64,000 nt of DNA from Sipunculus nudus (GCA_026874595.1 CM049316.1:50470695-50534694), one strand, 5' to 3'. Positions 24,849 to 34,066 are shown, counted from the stretch's first letter. A program made the numbers and translations. Notes: a model not told the origin generated them from the letters alone.

Positions 24849-25793
24849 ATGACGGAGGAACGGTGCACTGGACGTGACACGTTAGAACACATCAACCAAA
24901 TTTGCACCAAGTGTTATTTACCCGGCTACCTGACCTGTCACAAGCATTGCTGTGACTGTGCAATTACAGCTCAGAAAAACGCTTTATCCTCTCTAACCTA
25001 CACCCGCAAGTTAGAACAGAAATACCAGTTACAGCCTGGCATGGAGCAAGACTCTGATGATGATTCCACTTCTTCTTGTACTTCCAAATCCTCCGACCTG
25101 TCATCATATTTCTATGGACACGACGTACCTAAGCCCGGGGACGAGACAGGCAGTGACGTGAAAAATGAGGACCGGACCTGGAATGTGCTGGAACCAACAA
25201 AAAACTGCTTTCTGCTGATACCTCACAACTTGTTAGAATTTGAGTTCAAATTCAATGTGTATTGTCCTCAAGCAAAAAAATGGAAAAAGTTCTCGGGGAA
25301 ATACGAGCAGTGCGAGAAGAAAAAAGAAAAGCTTTGGATCAGTGTACCGAAAAGAAAAAAAAGACAGGTGGAATGTGAATGTGAAGAATCGGGAACTTTC
25401 TCAGAAGACCATGACATAGAAATGCAAGCTCCCACGCTGGAACAAGATTTTTCACATCTGCACAAGTGTCTGCATTACAACAAGTCAGTACCTGATGATG
25501 ATGATGATGAAGACGTTATCCCACCTATTTCCAGCCCCGAAGCTCCAGGTCAGCTTACTTTAGGTGGAATGAAAGTAAACTCGTTTCCACCATCCCCCAC
25601 CCCTAAAGCCGACTTGCATAAAGAACTCGTTTTATATGGAGAGAACGTCAAAGCCTACGCCCCCAAACAAACCTATGGTTTTGATGGTGAAACGCCCATG
25701 CAGAAATATCTTAAAGAACAAAACGAATCTGGACAAATCAATAACGACGCAGGCAAATTGAAGAAACATCAATCGCTGGGAAAGTTGTTTTAA
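24849..25793 (+). CDS. Cys-rich acidic protein with nuclear-localisation-like motif
   Basis: 314 codons from the first ATG, 24849; the frame is open slightly further upstream but without ATG. Residues 6-37 hold a dense Cys/His cluster (C6, C19, C22, C30, H31, H33, C34, C35, C37), a probable zinc site. A Ser/Asp-rich stretch lies at about 65-90, a basic PKRKKRQ motif at 167-173 and an acidic run (DDDDDED) at 216-222. The features suggest a nuclear regulatory protein. I do not recognise a family. Intact. Confidence 0.65.
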   Translation: MTEERCTGRDTLEHINQICTKCYLPGYLTCHKHCCDCAITAQKNALSSLTYTRKLEQKYQLQPGMEQDSDDDSTSSCTSKSSDLSSYFYGHDVPKPGDETGSDVKNEDRTWNVLEPTKNCFLLIPHNLLEFEFKFNVYCPQAKKWKKFSGKYEQCEKKKEKLWISVPKRKKRQVECECEESGTFSEDHDIEMQAPTLEQDFSHLHKCLHYNKSVPDDDDDEDVIPPISSPEAPGQLTLGGMKVNSFPPSPTPKADLHKELVLYGENVKAYAPKQTYGFDGETPMQKYLKEQNESGQINNDAGKLKKHQSLGKLF

Positions 25794-25877
25794 TTCCGGT
25801 TTCGATAAACATGACGTCACAACTGGTCTTTGTATTAATAGCCCTTATAGCTCTACTCGCTACCACATCACACCAGC

Positions 25878-26708
25878 ATGGATAACGGACAGGACCCAAA
25901 GCCCAGCTGTCGTTCTACTACATTTGAAGCTCGCCAAGGACCTTCCACACCGGATCCAAGAGTCACAACTTTTAACAAGGGACCGACCCTTCCGACTTCT
26001 ACTGAAGCACAACCCCCACCCACCTACCAAGAAAGTGAAATGGCTTACAGGAACGCTGCTTACCCCCAAGACCCTCGAAAAATCGCTGCTTTTCACCGGG
26101 TGTGGCCTCAACTGCAGTCTTATATTGAACTTAAACACAGCACCGTGTTGGACGACCTGTTGAGCAAAGGGATCTTAACTTTTGCAGAAATGGAACAGAT
26201 CAAATCTCAACCCACTAACACAGCACAAGTGACCGAACTCATGATGGTTTTGAGCCATAAACCTTTCTGGAAAATCGACCGAACTTTTGAAATTTGTTCG
26301 GAGGGGACTCACCTTCAAGCCTACGTCACCAAAGCCTTTAAATCTTTAATGCATCCTATATTGGTGTGTCAAGACAGCGATGTGAGACGAGAACTAGAAA
26401 GAAATGTTCAAATTACGAAATTGATCAGACTGTGTAAAGAAATGAACTGGGCTGCAGTACACAGACACACGAGTAAATTCGACGAAGGCAGTATCGATAA
26501 ACAAGACTGGTTCCGAGAGATCAGAATTTCTTTCGTTAGAGATGAAAATTCTTTTGTAAACGACCACTGCATGATGGAAATCCTGGTGACCTGGGGCCTA
26601 ATCAGCCAAATACAGTGGGCGATCATTAAAGGTGCCAATCCCTCCAGTGCACGACGCCGCAGCAAGTTCATCGACCATATGTTGAAAAGGGGGCTTGGCG
26701 ATATTTAG
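25878..26708 (+). CDS. CARD-like (death-fold) protein with PPxY motif
   Basis: 276 codons, ATG at 25878. Residues 1-60 are Pro/Ser/Thr-rich, with a PPTY motif at 47-50 that fits the PPxY signal bound by Nedd4-type WW domains. Residues 71-130 follow the CARD helix pattern: a hydrophobic first helix (FHRVWPQLQSYI), VLDDLLSKGILTFAEMEQI, then NTAQVTELMMVLSHK. A second, weaker segment (about 225-272: CMMEILVTWGLISQIQWAI ... RRSKFIDHMLKRG) has the same helix order and spacing. CARDs assemble apoptosis and inflammasome complexes, so a viral decoy or modulator is possible. The frame is intact, unlike many neighbours. The CARD call is from pattern only; another death-fold subclass is possible. Confidence 0.6.
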   Translation: MDNGQDPKPSCRSTTFEARQGPSTPDPRVTTFNKGPTLPTSTEAQPPPTYQESEMAYRNAAYPQDPRKIAAFHRVWPQLQSYIELKHSTVLDDLLSKGILTFAEMEQIKSQPTNTAQVTELMMVLSHKPFWKIDRTFEICSEGTHLQAYVTKAFKSLMHPILVCQDSDVRRELERNVQITKLIRLCKEMNWAAVHRHTSKFDEGSIDKQDWFREIRISFVRDENSFVNDHCMMEILVTWGLISQIQWAIIKGANPSSARRRSKFIDHMLKRGLGDI

Positions 26709-26840
26709 ATGTTCGAAGCTGCCTGCTACTACACGGGAGCTGAGAAATACATTCAACCGCTTACGTTCCGAATAGAATTGAAGGGGATGAAACCCTTCCG
26801 TTTGCTCAGCGAGCGTCTGGAAACGGAGCTAACACTCTAA
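26709..26840 (+). CDS. Small ORF directly after CARD-like gene
   Basis: A 43-codon frame whose ATG begins at the base after the stop of the CARD-like gene (TAGATG). It begins MFEAACYYTGAEKY and is basic toward its end. No family recognised, and it could be 3' UTR by chance. Confidence 0.3.
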   Translation: MFEAACYYTGAEKYIQPLTFRIELKGMKPFRLLSERLETELTL

Positions 26841-26876
26841 AATAGATCAGCACAAAGAGATGAGTATCAGTATACC

Positions 26877-27065
26877 ATGGACATGTTGGGCGAGCTTGTC
26901 TTCATAGCTCTGTTACCGATAACACTTCCTGCTTTGGGGATTTGGTTGTGTGTGGATAAGATACGCAATTCAGATAGATGGCAAACATTCAAAGGCTTTA
27001 CTAAGAAGATTAGCTGCCCCTGTGTTGGTAGACGTCATCAAATCCACTGCCCCATGTCAGACTGA
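26877..27065 (+). CDS. Small single-pass membrane protein
   Basis: 62 codons, ATG at 26877 (ACCATGG context). Residues 4-26 form one strongly hydrophobic segment (LGELVFIALLPITLPALGIW), followed by a basic, Cys-bearing tail (CPCVGRRHQIHC). It is likely membrane-inserted with the tail in the cytosol. Size and position among virion genes suggest a small envelope/inner-membrane or host-membrane protein. No family recognised. Confidence 0.5.
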   Translation: MDMLGELVFIALLPITLPALGIWLCVDKIRNSDRWQTFKGFTKKISCPCVGRRHQIHCPMSD

Positions 27066-27088
27066 CCCGTCAATCCCAACAACATAAG

Positions 27089-27646
27089 ATGGCGCCTGGG
27101 CTTTATAAAAAAGGACTCTCGTTCACGCAAAAATTAGAATCTTCATCTCGCAAAAAAGTTAAATGCGTTTATTGTCAGAGATACATCCGTGTACAAAGAG
27201 ACTTTGTGCCCGTGAGTAAGAAGAGTCCTGAATATATTACTCCCAAAGATATTTTTCATTATTCAATACATCACGTGAGACGCAAGGTACGTGACGATTT
27301 AAAAACCACGTACATAAAGCATTTGTGGACTTATCCTGGATGTTACAAACCTTTTTATGAAAATTTCCTGTCGCTGTCACCGAGAAACGTGCGCCAATTC
27401 TGGGTGAAACTGGTTAAAGAGTGTATTGTATCTCCACTTATGGGAATGCCGTTAGAAAAAAACATGGAACTTGTATTGTGTAAAGGTGTAAACCCCATGC
27501 TGCTGTGGTTGGACGATGACAAAATCCCATTGTTTACTGTGAAATGGGAGAATAATACAACAAAAATATCTTCAACTGTAAGCACTACATTGGCATCAGG
27601 CATGTTTTGTTGTGAAGGCTGTACATCCTATGTACGTTTTATATGA
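27089..27646 (+). CDS. Hypothetical protein with terminal Cys pairs
   Basis: 185 codons, ATG at 27089. The basic N-terminus carries CVYC (C26, C29) and the extreme C-terminus CCEGC (C174, C175, C178); the two could pair in one zinc site. The middle is rich in Lys/Arg and aromatic residues (HLWTYPGCYKPFYENF). Intact. AATAAA follows at 27677. Function unknown. Confidence 0.6.
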   Translation: MAPGLYKKGLSFTQKLESSSRKKVKCVYCQRYIRVQRDFVPVSKKSPEYITPKDIFHYSIHHVRRKVRDDLKTTYIKHLWTYPGCYKPFYENFLSLSPRNVRQFWVKLVKECIVSPLMGMPLEKNMELVLCKGVNPMLLWLDDDKIPLFTVKWENNTTKISSTVSTTLASGMFCCEGCTSYVRFI

Positions 27647-27676
27647 TGTGTAACCTTCACTGATGTTTATGCATGT

Positions 27677-27682
27677 AATAAA
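27677..27682 (+). terminator. AATAAA poly(A) signal
   Basis: AATAAA 30 bp after the 185-codon gene, followed by a GT-rich stretch (gtctttggtatgttt). Confidence 0.5.
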
Positions 27683-27727
27683 CACAAATGTAGTCCAGAT
27701 GAAAACTGTCTTTGGTATGTTTAAAGT

Positions 27728-27955
27728 ATGGCTAAGAATAAAAGGTGTAAACGCAGAAAATGTGTGAGAAAGAGAAAACGAAGAGGAGGGTTTAACCTCA
27801 TGGCCACACTAATGGGAAAACTCTTTGGGCCCTCGGGAGAATATGCCACTAAAGGGGCTTACTGGTTAGCAAAACAAGGAGCGAAAAGTAAAGTGTTGAA
27901 TTTAGGAGCTAGGTCCAGATATGGAGTGTCCAGTTCCCACCGCCGCTTTTATTAA
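27728..27955 (+). CDS. Small Arg/Lys-rich core-like protein
   Basis: 75 codons, ATG at 27728. The first 20 residues are almost all basic with two Cys (KRCKRRKCVRKRKRRGG). A short hydrophobic patch (FNLMATLMGKLFG) follows, then a basic, Gly/Ser/Arg-rich end. It resembles in character the DNA-condensing core peptides of adenoviruses, or a membrane-active peptide. Homology cannot be shown by eye. Intact. Confidence 0.55.
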   Translation: MAKNKRCKRRKCVRKRKRRGGFNLMATLMGKLFGPSGEYATKGAYWLAKQGAKSKVLNLGARSRYGVSSSHRRFY

Positions 27956-27996
27956 CACACACACACACATACATATACACAAATACAGTCCAAATA

Positions 27997-28320
27997 ATGA
28001 GCTCTTATTATACAAACGTACCCATCGACATGGAAGAAGGAAATTCGAGAGGGTCAGTCACAAGGAGTCAAAGTAATGTAACCCGAGACATGGAAGCATC
28101 CTCCAGCGTCTCGACCACCTCAAAGGTCACCAACAAAAGGTCATACGCTATGTTTTTGTGTACAATTTTTGTGATATCGTTTGTAGTGGTCTCGGCTGTA
28201 GTCAACCTGTCCATCAGTCCCAGTAATCAACCGGACAGGGTGATTTGGATTTCGCTGTTGTCCACATGTCTAGGTGTGTTGTTTCCGAATCCTAAAATTA
28301 AAAAGGAAACTACGAAATGA
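27997..28320 (+). CDS. Two-pass membrane protein
   Basis: 107 codons. The N-terminal 45 residues are Ser/Thr-rich and hydrophilic. Hydrophobic segments lie at 50-72 (FLCTIFVISFVVVSAVV) and 82-97 (VIWISLLSTCLGVLF), ending in a basic tail (PKIKKETTK). Its stop overlaps the next start as ATGA (28317-28320), so the two are tightly coupled. Likely a virion or host-membrane protein; family not recognised. Confidence 0.55.
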   Translation: MSSYYTNVPIDMEEGNSRGSVTRSQSNVTRDMEASSSVSTTSKVTNKRSYAMFLCTIFVISFVVVSAVVNLSISPSNQPDRVIWISLLSTCLGVLFPNPKIKKETTK

Positions 28321-29033
28321 ACGTAGAAGACGAACACGTGCTGATCATCCCATCGGATGCCGACGCGCAGTTTAACCCTGACAACACTGCTTCTGAATTT
28401 ACCGTCCGGTTGCAGGAACCCGTGTACCTGAACCCCAATAAAAAATGGGAAGTGGCTTTGACCCGTTTGCACATACCTCTACAAACCATAAGAGAGGATA
28501 TGGAGAAAAGGTTTTATATTTATTTTGAAGAATATCGTCGTAAGAGCCAACAGGAGTCAGAAATTATTACAGATCATCATCAAATTAATTTTACAGCCAA
28601 CACCCGCCAGGATCTGATTGATTTGCTTACTAATCGAAAATATGAAAGTCGCTCCTTGAATGAAAATATGGGGTTGCGTATAGGGGACTGTGGTGAAGGG
28701 ATTTGGTTCACAAAGGAATCCGACACCATGTTGAGAATGCACTGGCTCGTGTCAGGTGAATATGATACAAAACCTAGACTTACTGTGTTTCCTCCCAAGA
28801 TTATCTTGGGGGATAACCTAAGCAGTTCACTCCAGTTACCTCGTGAATTAGATTTTCAACAGCTGCTGACTTACGAAAACATCGTAGAACGCGTATCCCC
28901 ATATTATTTCACGTTGAAACTGTCTTCCGGGTGGGATGAATTTTTTACAATGAGCCAGATAGGTTCAAGCTTCCCCCTGTTTTTCAAACAAATAACCATA
29001 TTGGTGGTAAATATAAAAGTAGGCTTATCATGA
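28317..29033 (+). CDS. Minor virion protein family, unit 1 N-terminal part
   Basis: 238 codons. Residues 8-50 carry the N-terminal signature shared with 30625-31068: a hydrophobic start, SDAD, F-N-P-D-N-T, F-x-V-x-L-x-x-P, and W-E-V-A-L with a following IP. This pattern is typical of a virion protein family common in Polintons/adintoviruses (penton or other minor capsid role; the exact role is not certain). The stop overlaps the next ATG as ATGA (29030-29033). Either two proteins are coupled or a frameshift split one long protein. Confidence 0.6.
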   Translation: MNVEDEHVLIIPSDADAQFNPDNTASEFTVRLQEPVYLNPNKKWEVALTRLHIPLQTIREDMEKRFYIYFEEYRRKSQQESEIITDHHQINFTANTRQDLIDLLTNRKYESRSLNENMGLRIGDCGEGIWFTKESDTMLRMHWLVSGEYDTKPRLTVFPPKIILGDNLSSSLQLPRELDFQQLLTYENIVERVSPYYFTLKLSSGWDEFFTMSQIGSSFPLFFKQITILVVNIKVGLS

Positions 29034-29989
29034 CCTACAAACATTTCCCTTCCAATGTACAGTTTCATGTGAAATATACACTACCCGAACAAGTGAGAAA
29101 TTCGACTCAGATGGCAGACAGCAGACAGCGTGTTCAGCTCATAATTAGTAATCAGCTGGCTCAGCAACTATGCCTTGAACCAAACACGTCGGATAATGTC
29201 ACGCTGACATTTACTGAAAAGAAGGAGGATGTGGTAAAATCTGAGGAAAGGGACGAGCAAAGGAGGCAGGCGGAAGCGTCTAATCGTGCTGGATCGTGTC
29301 CTCCCTTGTACGTTGATCTGGATCATCCAGAGCAGGGTTTCGCAGGTTCTGATGTTCTGAATGATCCGAAATATCACAGACGAGCATATAAATTTCGGTC
29401 AGGTTCAAGTGTACACAAGTGGTCTCATTACATTACGTCTCACAGTCTAAGTTCTTACGGAAGGGAAGACAACACACACGCGTCCACAGCCGACCACACT
29501 AACTTTAAAATACAGGCGGAAGCGTACAGTCGAAGCATTCATAAATTTGAAGTTGACGAGCAGGTGTGGATGAATGTTTTGCTTAAAGACACCCTGGAGG
29601 AAAAAGATCTATTGAGAAGCACGGAACGAAGAGGGGTGGGGGGTGTACCTCATCCTGGTTTTAAAAACATAGCAGTCAATGTCCCTCTGTACGTTCCACA
29701 GTATAGGGTCATAAGAAAGGGAAAACGAAGGTTGGAGGAGGTCAGCATTAAAATGGAAAAGAAAGATGGAAAGCGCGTCCAATTTGAGGCGGGTAGCACG
29801 AGCAATGTGACGCTTGATTTAAGGTCTTCGCCTTATGATTCCCCCAACTCGATCCAGGAAACGGTTCACTGCAATGAGAAATTTTACCTGCCGGAACCTA
29901 AAGATATTTTTGTACAGAACAATTATGTGTTAGGGCTGTTGGAAATCAAAGTACCCAACCGTTTTGTCAACGTGTACGAAAAAGAATAA
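29030..29989 (+). CDS. Minor virion protein family, unit 1 C-terminal part and start of unit 2
   Basis: 319 codons. A charged stretch (about 65-85) is followed by Tyr/His-rich sequence. At about 238-268 lies the family's C-terminal signature, with the order V-S-I-K-M, then D-G-K-R-V-Q-F-E-x-G-S and a hydrophobic strand. After it, HCNEKFYLPEP and VLGLLEIKVPNRF look like the start signature of a second unit. The frame ends at TAA 29987, but the same frame remains open and similar in character after the stop, so this is probably a nonsense change. Unit 2 continues at 29990-30611. Confidence 0.55.
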   Translation: MTYKHFPSNVQFHVKYTLPEQVRNSTQMADSRQRVQLIISNQLAQQLCLEPNTSDNVTLTFTEKKEDVVKSEERDEQRRQAEASNRAGSCPPLYVDLDHPEQGFAGSDVLNDPKYHRRAYKFRSGSSVHKWSHYITSHSLSSYGREDNTHASTADHTNFKIQAEAYSRSIHKFEVDEQVWMNVLLKDTLEEKDLLRSTERRGVGGVPHPGFKNIAVNVPLYVPQYRVIRKGKRRLEEVSIKMEKKDGKRVQFEAGSTSNVTLDLRSSPYDSPNSIQETVHCNEKFYLPEPKDIFVQNNYVLGLLEIKVPNRFVNVYEKE

Positions 29990-30611
29990 AACATCCAAGC
30001 CTTTGTTACGGCATCCAGAGGTTTCGATATGGTCCAGAGTTTGTCCCACTACATCCCTGAGGGGGTGTACACGAACGAATCCCTGGTCAGGCACGTGTCC
30101 CGTGTGATAGAGAGATATTTCCTGGGCAGTCAGACACCCACGGCCCCTTTGCTTAGTATCAATGCACAGGAGAAACTGGACGTCAACAGAGAAACCAACA
30201 ATTCCTTTGTTAGAAAAAACGACTTTCTAACCTTGCAATTCACTTTCAACACACCGTTAGCAAATGCGTTGGGGTACGAAACGGAAAACCGACAATATTT
30301 TGGGACTCATATGAAGTTTACGAGTGCGACTGGCGACGTGGATGTCAACAGTGTTCAACGTGATGTGGGTGTATGAAGAGGACCTGGTGGTGGAAAGTGT
30401 CGTAGGGAACACAAAGTCAAATTACGTCAGACATTTTCTCTTAAACGAAGGTGTGACAGTGGGAGATACAATTTGTTATCAGTTTCCCGTGGTGGATTAC
30501 ATCAAGCTGAAACCCATCACCCGCTTGAGAGAAATCAACTTAAAACTAACCGACAACCTCGGACGAGATATCAAATTCCAAGAGGGTACAAGGCCGAGGC
30601 CAGTGTGGTGA
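29990..30611 (+). pseudogene. Minor virion protein family, unit 2 remainder
   Basis: It continues the frame of the preceding gene past TAA 29987 (a possible restart ATG at 30029), runs to 30376, and resumes in another frame within about 30330-30360. The second part ends with the family's C-terminal signature (REINLKLTDNLGRDIKFQEG) before the stop at 30611. So it has one in-frame stop and one frameshift. The middle shows IPEGVYTNESLVRHVS, which fits the family's conserved IP-x-G-x-Y segment. Confidence 0.5.
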
Positions 30612-30624
30612 TTCGCCCCACCAA

Positions 30625-31068
30625 ATGGATAGTCTGAAAGGGTTTTACCTGGTGCTTACCAGCGATGCATCCCGCGAGTTTCACCCGGAGAACACGGTTG
30701 CCCAATTCAAGAACACGTTAATGGAACCCGTGGAACTGGTCGGAGTGAGACATAAAGTGGCTTTACAAAAGATCACTATCCCAAACGAGTTTGAACAAAC
30801 CCCTTCTCCCAATGTGCTATTGGTTCATTTAAGTGACGTAAAGACGAAAGACGGGAGCTATGACGTCATAGGAACAGTGGTGCTACCCAATTCAAGAGAG
30901 CAAAAAAGCTTCACCGAAAATTTACACCTCCCCAATTATCTCGAATTCCAGAAAAACCGTAGAGACACTTTGTCAGTTAAACTGACGGACCTAAAAGGAA
31001 ACAAAATACGTTTCGAACACGGGACCCACGCCAGCATTGTAAACCTTCATTTTGTCCCTCTCACGTGA
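30625..31068 (+). CDS. Minor virion protein family, unit 3 (short form)
   Basis: 147 codons, ATG at 30625, 13 bp after the previous stop. It carries the complete N-terminal signature (FYLVLTSDASREFHPENTV, then VALQKITIP) and the complete C-terminal signature (LSVKLTDLKGNKIRFEHGT and a last LHF), but the middle domain present in the other units is nearly absent. Intact. Probably a structural protein built from the two outer halves alone. Confidence 0.6.
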   Translation: MDSLKGFYLVLTSDASREFHPENTVAQFKNTLMEPVELVGVRHKVALQKITIPNEFEQTPSPNVLLVHLSDVKTKDGSYDVIGTVVLPNSREQKSFTENLHLPNYLEFQKNRRDTLSVKLTDLKGNKIRFEHGTHASIVNLHFVPLT

Positions 31069-31156
31069 CCCCACCCATCATCCTTTGCGATCGTTTATCG
31101 ATATAAGTTCGTGCCAGGTTTCAGGAGCATTATAAGTGCCCACTATCCCCCTCGAG

Positions 31157-31756
31157 ATGGACGCCCTTCGCGACAATTTGACCCTGAAAGGGAGTGAGGC
31201 GGAACAGCTCGGAACGATACAGGGTTTGCTGGTAGAAAAGATGATAGACAGAATGACCCATAAAAAATTCGGCCACATGCTGATGACGGAACTGTGCGAT
31301 AGGTTGACCAAGGCTGATGGGAACGACCTGAACCAAACTGAACCGATCAATTGGGGTATTGAACAAGTCATGGCTTCACCCATCGAAAAACTGGAAGATA
31401 ACTACCTGCAAGCGATTCTCAGACTGGCTAAGAGTCTGAAACACCTAATGTCTTTGAGTAAGGACTATCACGGGTTCTGTGCTGTGTACACAGACACCCT
31501 AAATAACTTGAAGGCTAATTACGAAAGGCGCAACCTGAGATCCGGTGAGGAAGGCAACATGTGTAATGCCTCATCTACCTCCTCTGATGACGAAGAAGTT
31601 TTCACTCCTCGGATGTCTGGTGGCAACAAAAGTAAAATTGCTCCCCCATCCTCTTTCAACCCCACTGAGAAAAAGAAGAAAAGAAAACCAGCTAAAACGG
31701 ATCTGAAGAAAAGTGTGGCTGAACCGGAGCAGGCAAAACTTTCAACTACTTCCTAA
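31157..31756 (+). CDS. Helical protein with Lys-rich tail
   Basis: 199 codons from ATG 31157. The first 130 residues look mostly helical with alternating hydrophobic and charged positions. A Ser/Asp/Glu segment follows (about 140-155, SSTSSDDEE), then a strongly basic tail (EKKKKRKPAKTDLKK) that could bind DNA or direct nuclear entry. Intact. AATAAA follows at 31789. No family recognised; a scaffold or core protein is possible. Confidence 0.55.
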   Translation: MDALRDNLTLKGSEAEQLGTIQGLLVEKMIDRMTHKKFGHMLMTELCDRLTKADGNDLNQTEPINWGIEQVMASPIEKLEDNYLQAILRLAKSLKHLMSLSKDYHGFCAVYTDTLNNLKANYERRNLRSGEEGNMCNASSTSSDDEEVFTPRMSGGNKSKIAPPSSFNPTEKKKKRKPAKTDLKKSVAEPEQAKLSTTS

Positions 31757-31788
31757 TTGTTTTGTGTTACATTTATGCTTTTGTGATT

Positions 31789-31794
31789 AATAAA
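31789..31794 (+). terminator. AATAAA poly(A) signal
   Basis: AATAAA 33 bp after the stop of the helical Lys-rich protein gene. Confidence 0.5.
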
Positions 31795-31843
31795 CACAAT
31801 TTCAGATGAAATGACTTTTGTATGATATTTAATACATGTGTAA

Positions 31844-32612
31844 ATGGCAGCTGTACCGATCGGGCAGCTGATGTCTTCACCTGGCCAAGTGGTCAATTTG
31901 ACCAAACACATGGCTGGTATGATATTTCCGGACGCTACCCGTGGTGCTGGGGTGTATATTGGGCAAAGGTATCAGAGAGGGAGCGGGATGAACACGGGAC
32001 AAAGGTATAAGAGAGGAAGTGGGGTGTACATAGGGAGGAGATGGCAAAAGGGGAGTGGGGAACTTTTTAGAGTAGGTCATCCAGGTGATCAATATAAACT
32101 GAAGGGGTTTGGGATCCCTTGGAACTCCATAGCCGGGATTGGCAAGAAAATTGTAAGGAGCGGGCTTGATCTGTTAAACAGGAACAAGGGCACTATCATA
32201 AAAGGGGTCAAGAAATTGGGGGAATCCGGATTGAAAAGAGCCGGGGAGTTTGTAGCACAAAAAATAGCCCCTAAACCTCAAGTAGTCAACCCCACTGAGA
32301 TGACTCACACCATGGAAAATTCGAACGAAGTCGCTAAAAAAAGGGTTGAGCAACGACGTACGTAATACAGTTGGAGAAATTGTGAGGCAGGTTACGACAA
32401 AATCTGCTGACCAAATCAGACGTATAAAAAGACCTCCACCCAGCTAGCAGGAAGCTGAAGTGGACGTGACGGCTCTTCCGGCTAAAAAGAGGAAGACTCC
32501 TCCGAAAAAGAAAAAGAAAGCCCCTGTCAAGAAAAAAAGATCAAAAAGTGTTAAAAAGAAAAAGCCTCGTTCGACTACCAAACGGAAATCGGGTTTCACC
32601 ATCTTTGATTGA
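31844..32612 (+). pseudogene. Basic virion/core-like protein with Tyr-Gly-Ser-Gly repeats
   Basis: The frame from ATG 31844 runs to 32365, then coding character moves to another frame near 32350, meets an in-frame TAG at 32445-32447, and ends at 32612. Residues 36-75 hold three tandem repeats of the type GxYxRGSG (VYIGQRYQRGSG, MNTGQRYKRGSG, VYIGRRWQKGSG). A helical amphipathic segment follows (GIGKKIVRSGLDLL). The last part is almost only Lys/Arg/Pro. Order and composition recall adenovirus pVI/pX-type inner-capsid and core proteins, placed just before the capsid gene as expected. Homology is inference. Confidence 0.55.
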
Positions 32613-32632
32613 AATTTCTTAACACTGAAACC

Positions 32633-34066
32633 ATGCCTCCAGTTCCGCTTGACCTTCCCATGGCCCCTCCGGTCCAGAATGAAGAGCTGGTCCTGAACGA
32701 TGAAGAAATCCAGTTGCAGGTCCTAGGGTCTCACACTTTTGAGCTGCAACCCGCATCAGCGGCTTATGAACACACGTTGAATTTTACTGTCCCCAACGAA
32801 ACTCGTAACTGTTACATTGATGTGAAAAACATTCTGTTGGACATGGAACTGGCTCTGGAAAAAAATTGACCATACTACCAACCAATGGAAGGCCATAGAG
32901 CATACCGATACTAAAATATTTCCCATTAACAACATGTTTCATTCTCTGTTCAGGAACGTGACGGTGCAAATGAACACCAAGACAGTGACGGACAGTGATG
33001 GTAATTATCCTTTCAGTGCTTACTTGCAGAAACTGCTGACGTGGAGTAAACCTGCGGTGGAAACTCAAGGAGTGACTTGGGGATGGAGGACGGATCAGGC
33101 CACAGAGCAAATGCAAAAGGTGGAATGTGTTCGTAAGAAGAACTTTAAAAGCAAAGAGGAGGGTGGTAAAAATTATATTGACACAATGCCTGTCAATTCC
33201 AACCCCCAGTCCGACCGTCAAGAGAACTGGTTTTACGATAATGCCGGAACTGCGACTTACCGTAACATCCGCCTTATGGACACCCCCATGGTGGTACCAT
33301 TCAACCAGACCAAGTTTCTTCCTTTCGGGGTGAACATGCACATCCAGTTTGAAAGGTCAGACATGAAGTTTATCATGATGGGAGAAAGTGCAAATGAGGG
33401 GAAAATTCGCATTAAAATTGTAAATGTCACCTTGAAGGTGCCCTATGTCAAAATCCAACCCCAGGTTTTTACTCAAATGGAAGCTGCAAACTCTCAAAAA
33501 GACATGATCATTCCTGTGTCAAAAGTTCGCATTTTTACGGATGACATCCCTGCAGGACTCGCCTCCAAAACATCAGCCATGTTTTCCCTCCCTCTGCCCT
33601 TCCCACCAGGATTTTTGTTGGGTTTGTGAAAAACTCCTCCTTTAAGGTTTTGCTCCCAGAATACCCCTTTATCTTTAACCACGAAAATGTGACTAAGATC
33701 CAGGTGTTCAAGAACGGTGTGCCCTACCCAACCCATCCCCTGAAGTGTGATTTTGAAAAGAAAGAATACATGGACGCCTATCAGACCTTCCTAGAAACCC
33801 AAGGGTTTTACCGTAAAAACCTTCAGCCCATTGTAGATTACGAAATGTTTGGGGATGGGTTCACACTGTTCGGTTTTGACCTGCAGGGCGATACCACTGA
33901 GGCTGACCAATCAGTGCAGCATCTCAAACAATGCGGCACTATCTCTATCAACGTGATATTTAAGAAAGGTCTGGACGACCCGACCACACTTGTTTGTTTG
34001 GCCGATTACGAGGAGAAGCTGATCATCGACCCAAGGAAGAATGTTAGGACCAGCTGGGACGGTTAA
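32633..34066 (+). pseudogene. Major capsid protein (double jelly roll), broken
   Basis: ATG at 32633 in a row of Pro-rich residues. Three overlapping frames: 32633-32869, then 32870-33629, then about 33590-34066. The first break is in a run of seven A (32859-32865), the second near 33590-33620. Features shared with Polinton/adintovirus capsids (the family that includes 'F54H12.2-like' annotations): MFHSLFRNVTVQMN, YPFSAYLQKLLTWS, PFGVNMHIQFERS, MFGDGFTLFGFDL and a final CLADYEEKLIID. It would form the hexon-like trimers of an icosahedral shell. The last 26 bp overlap the protease gene. Confidence 0.88.
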
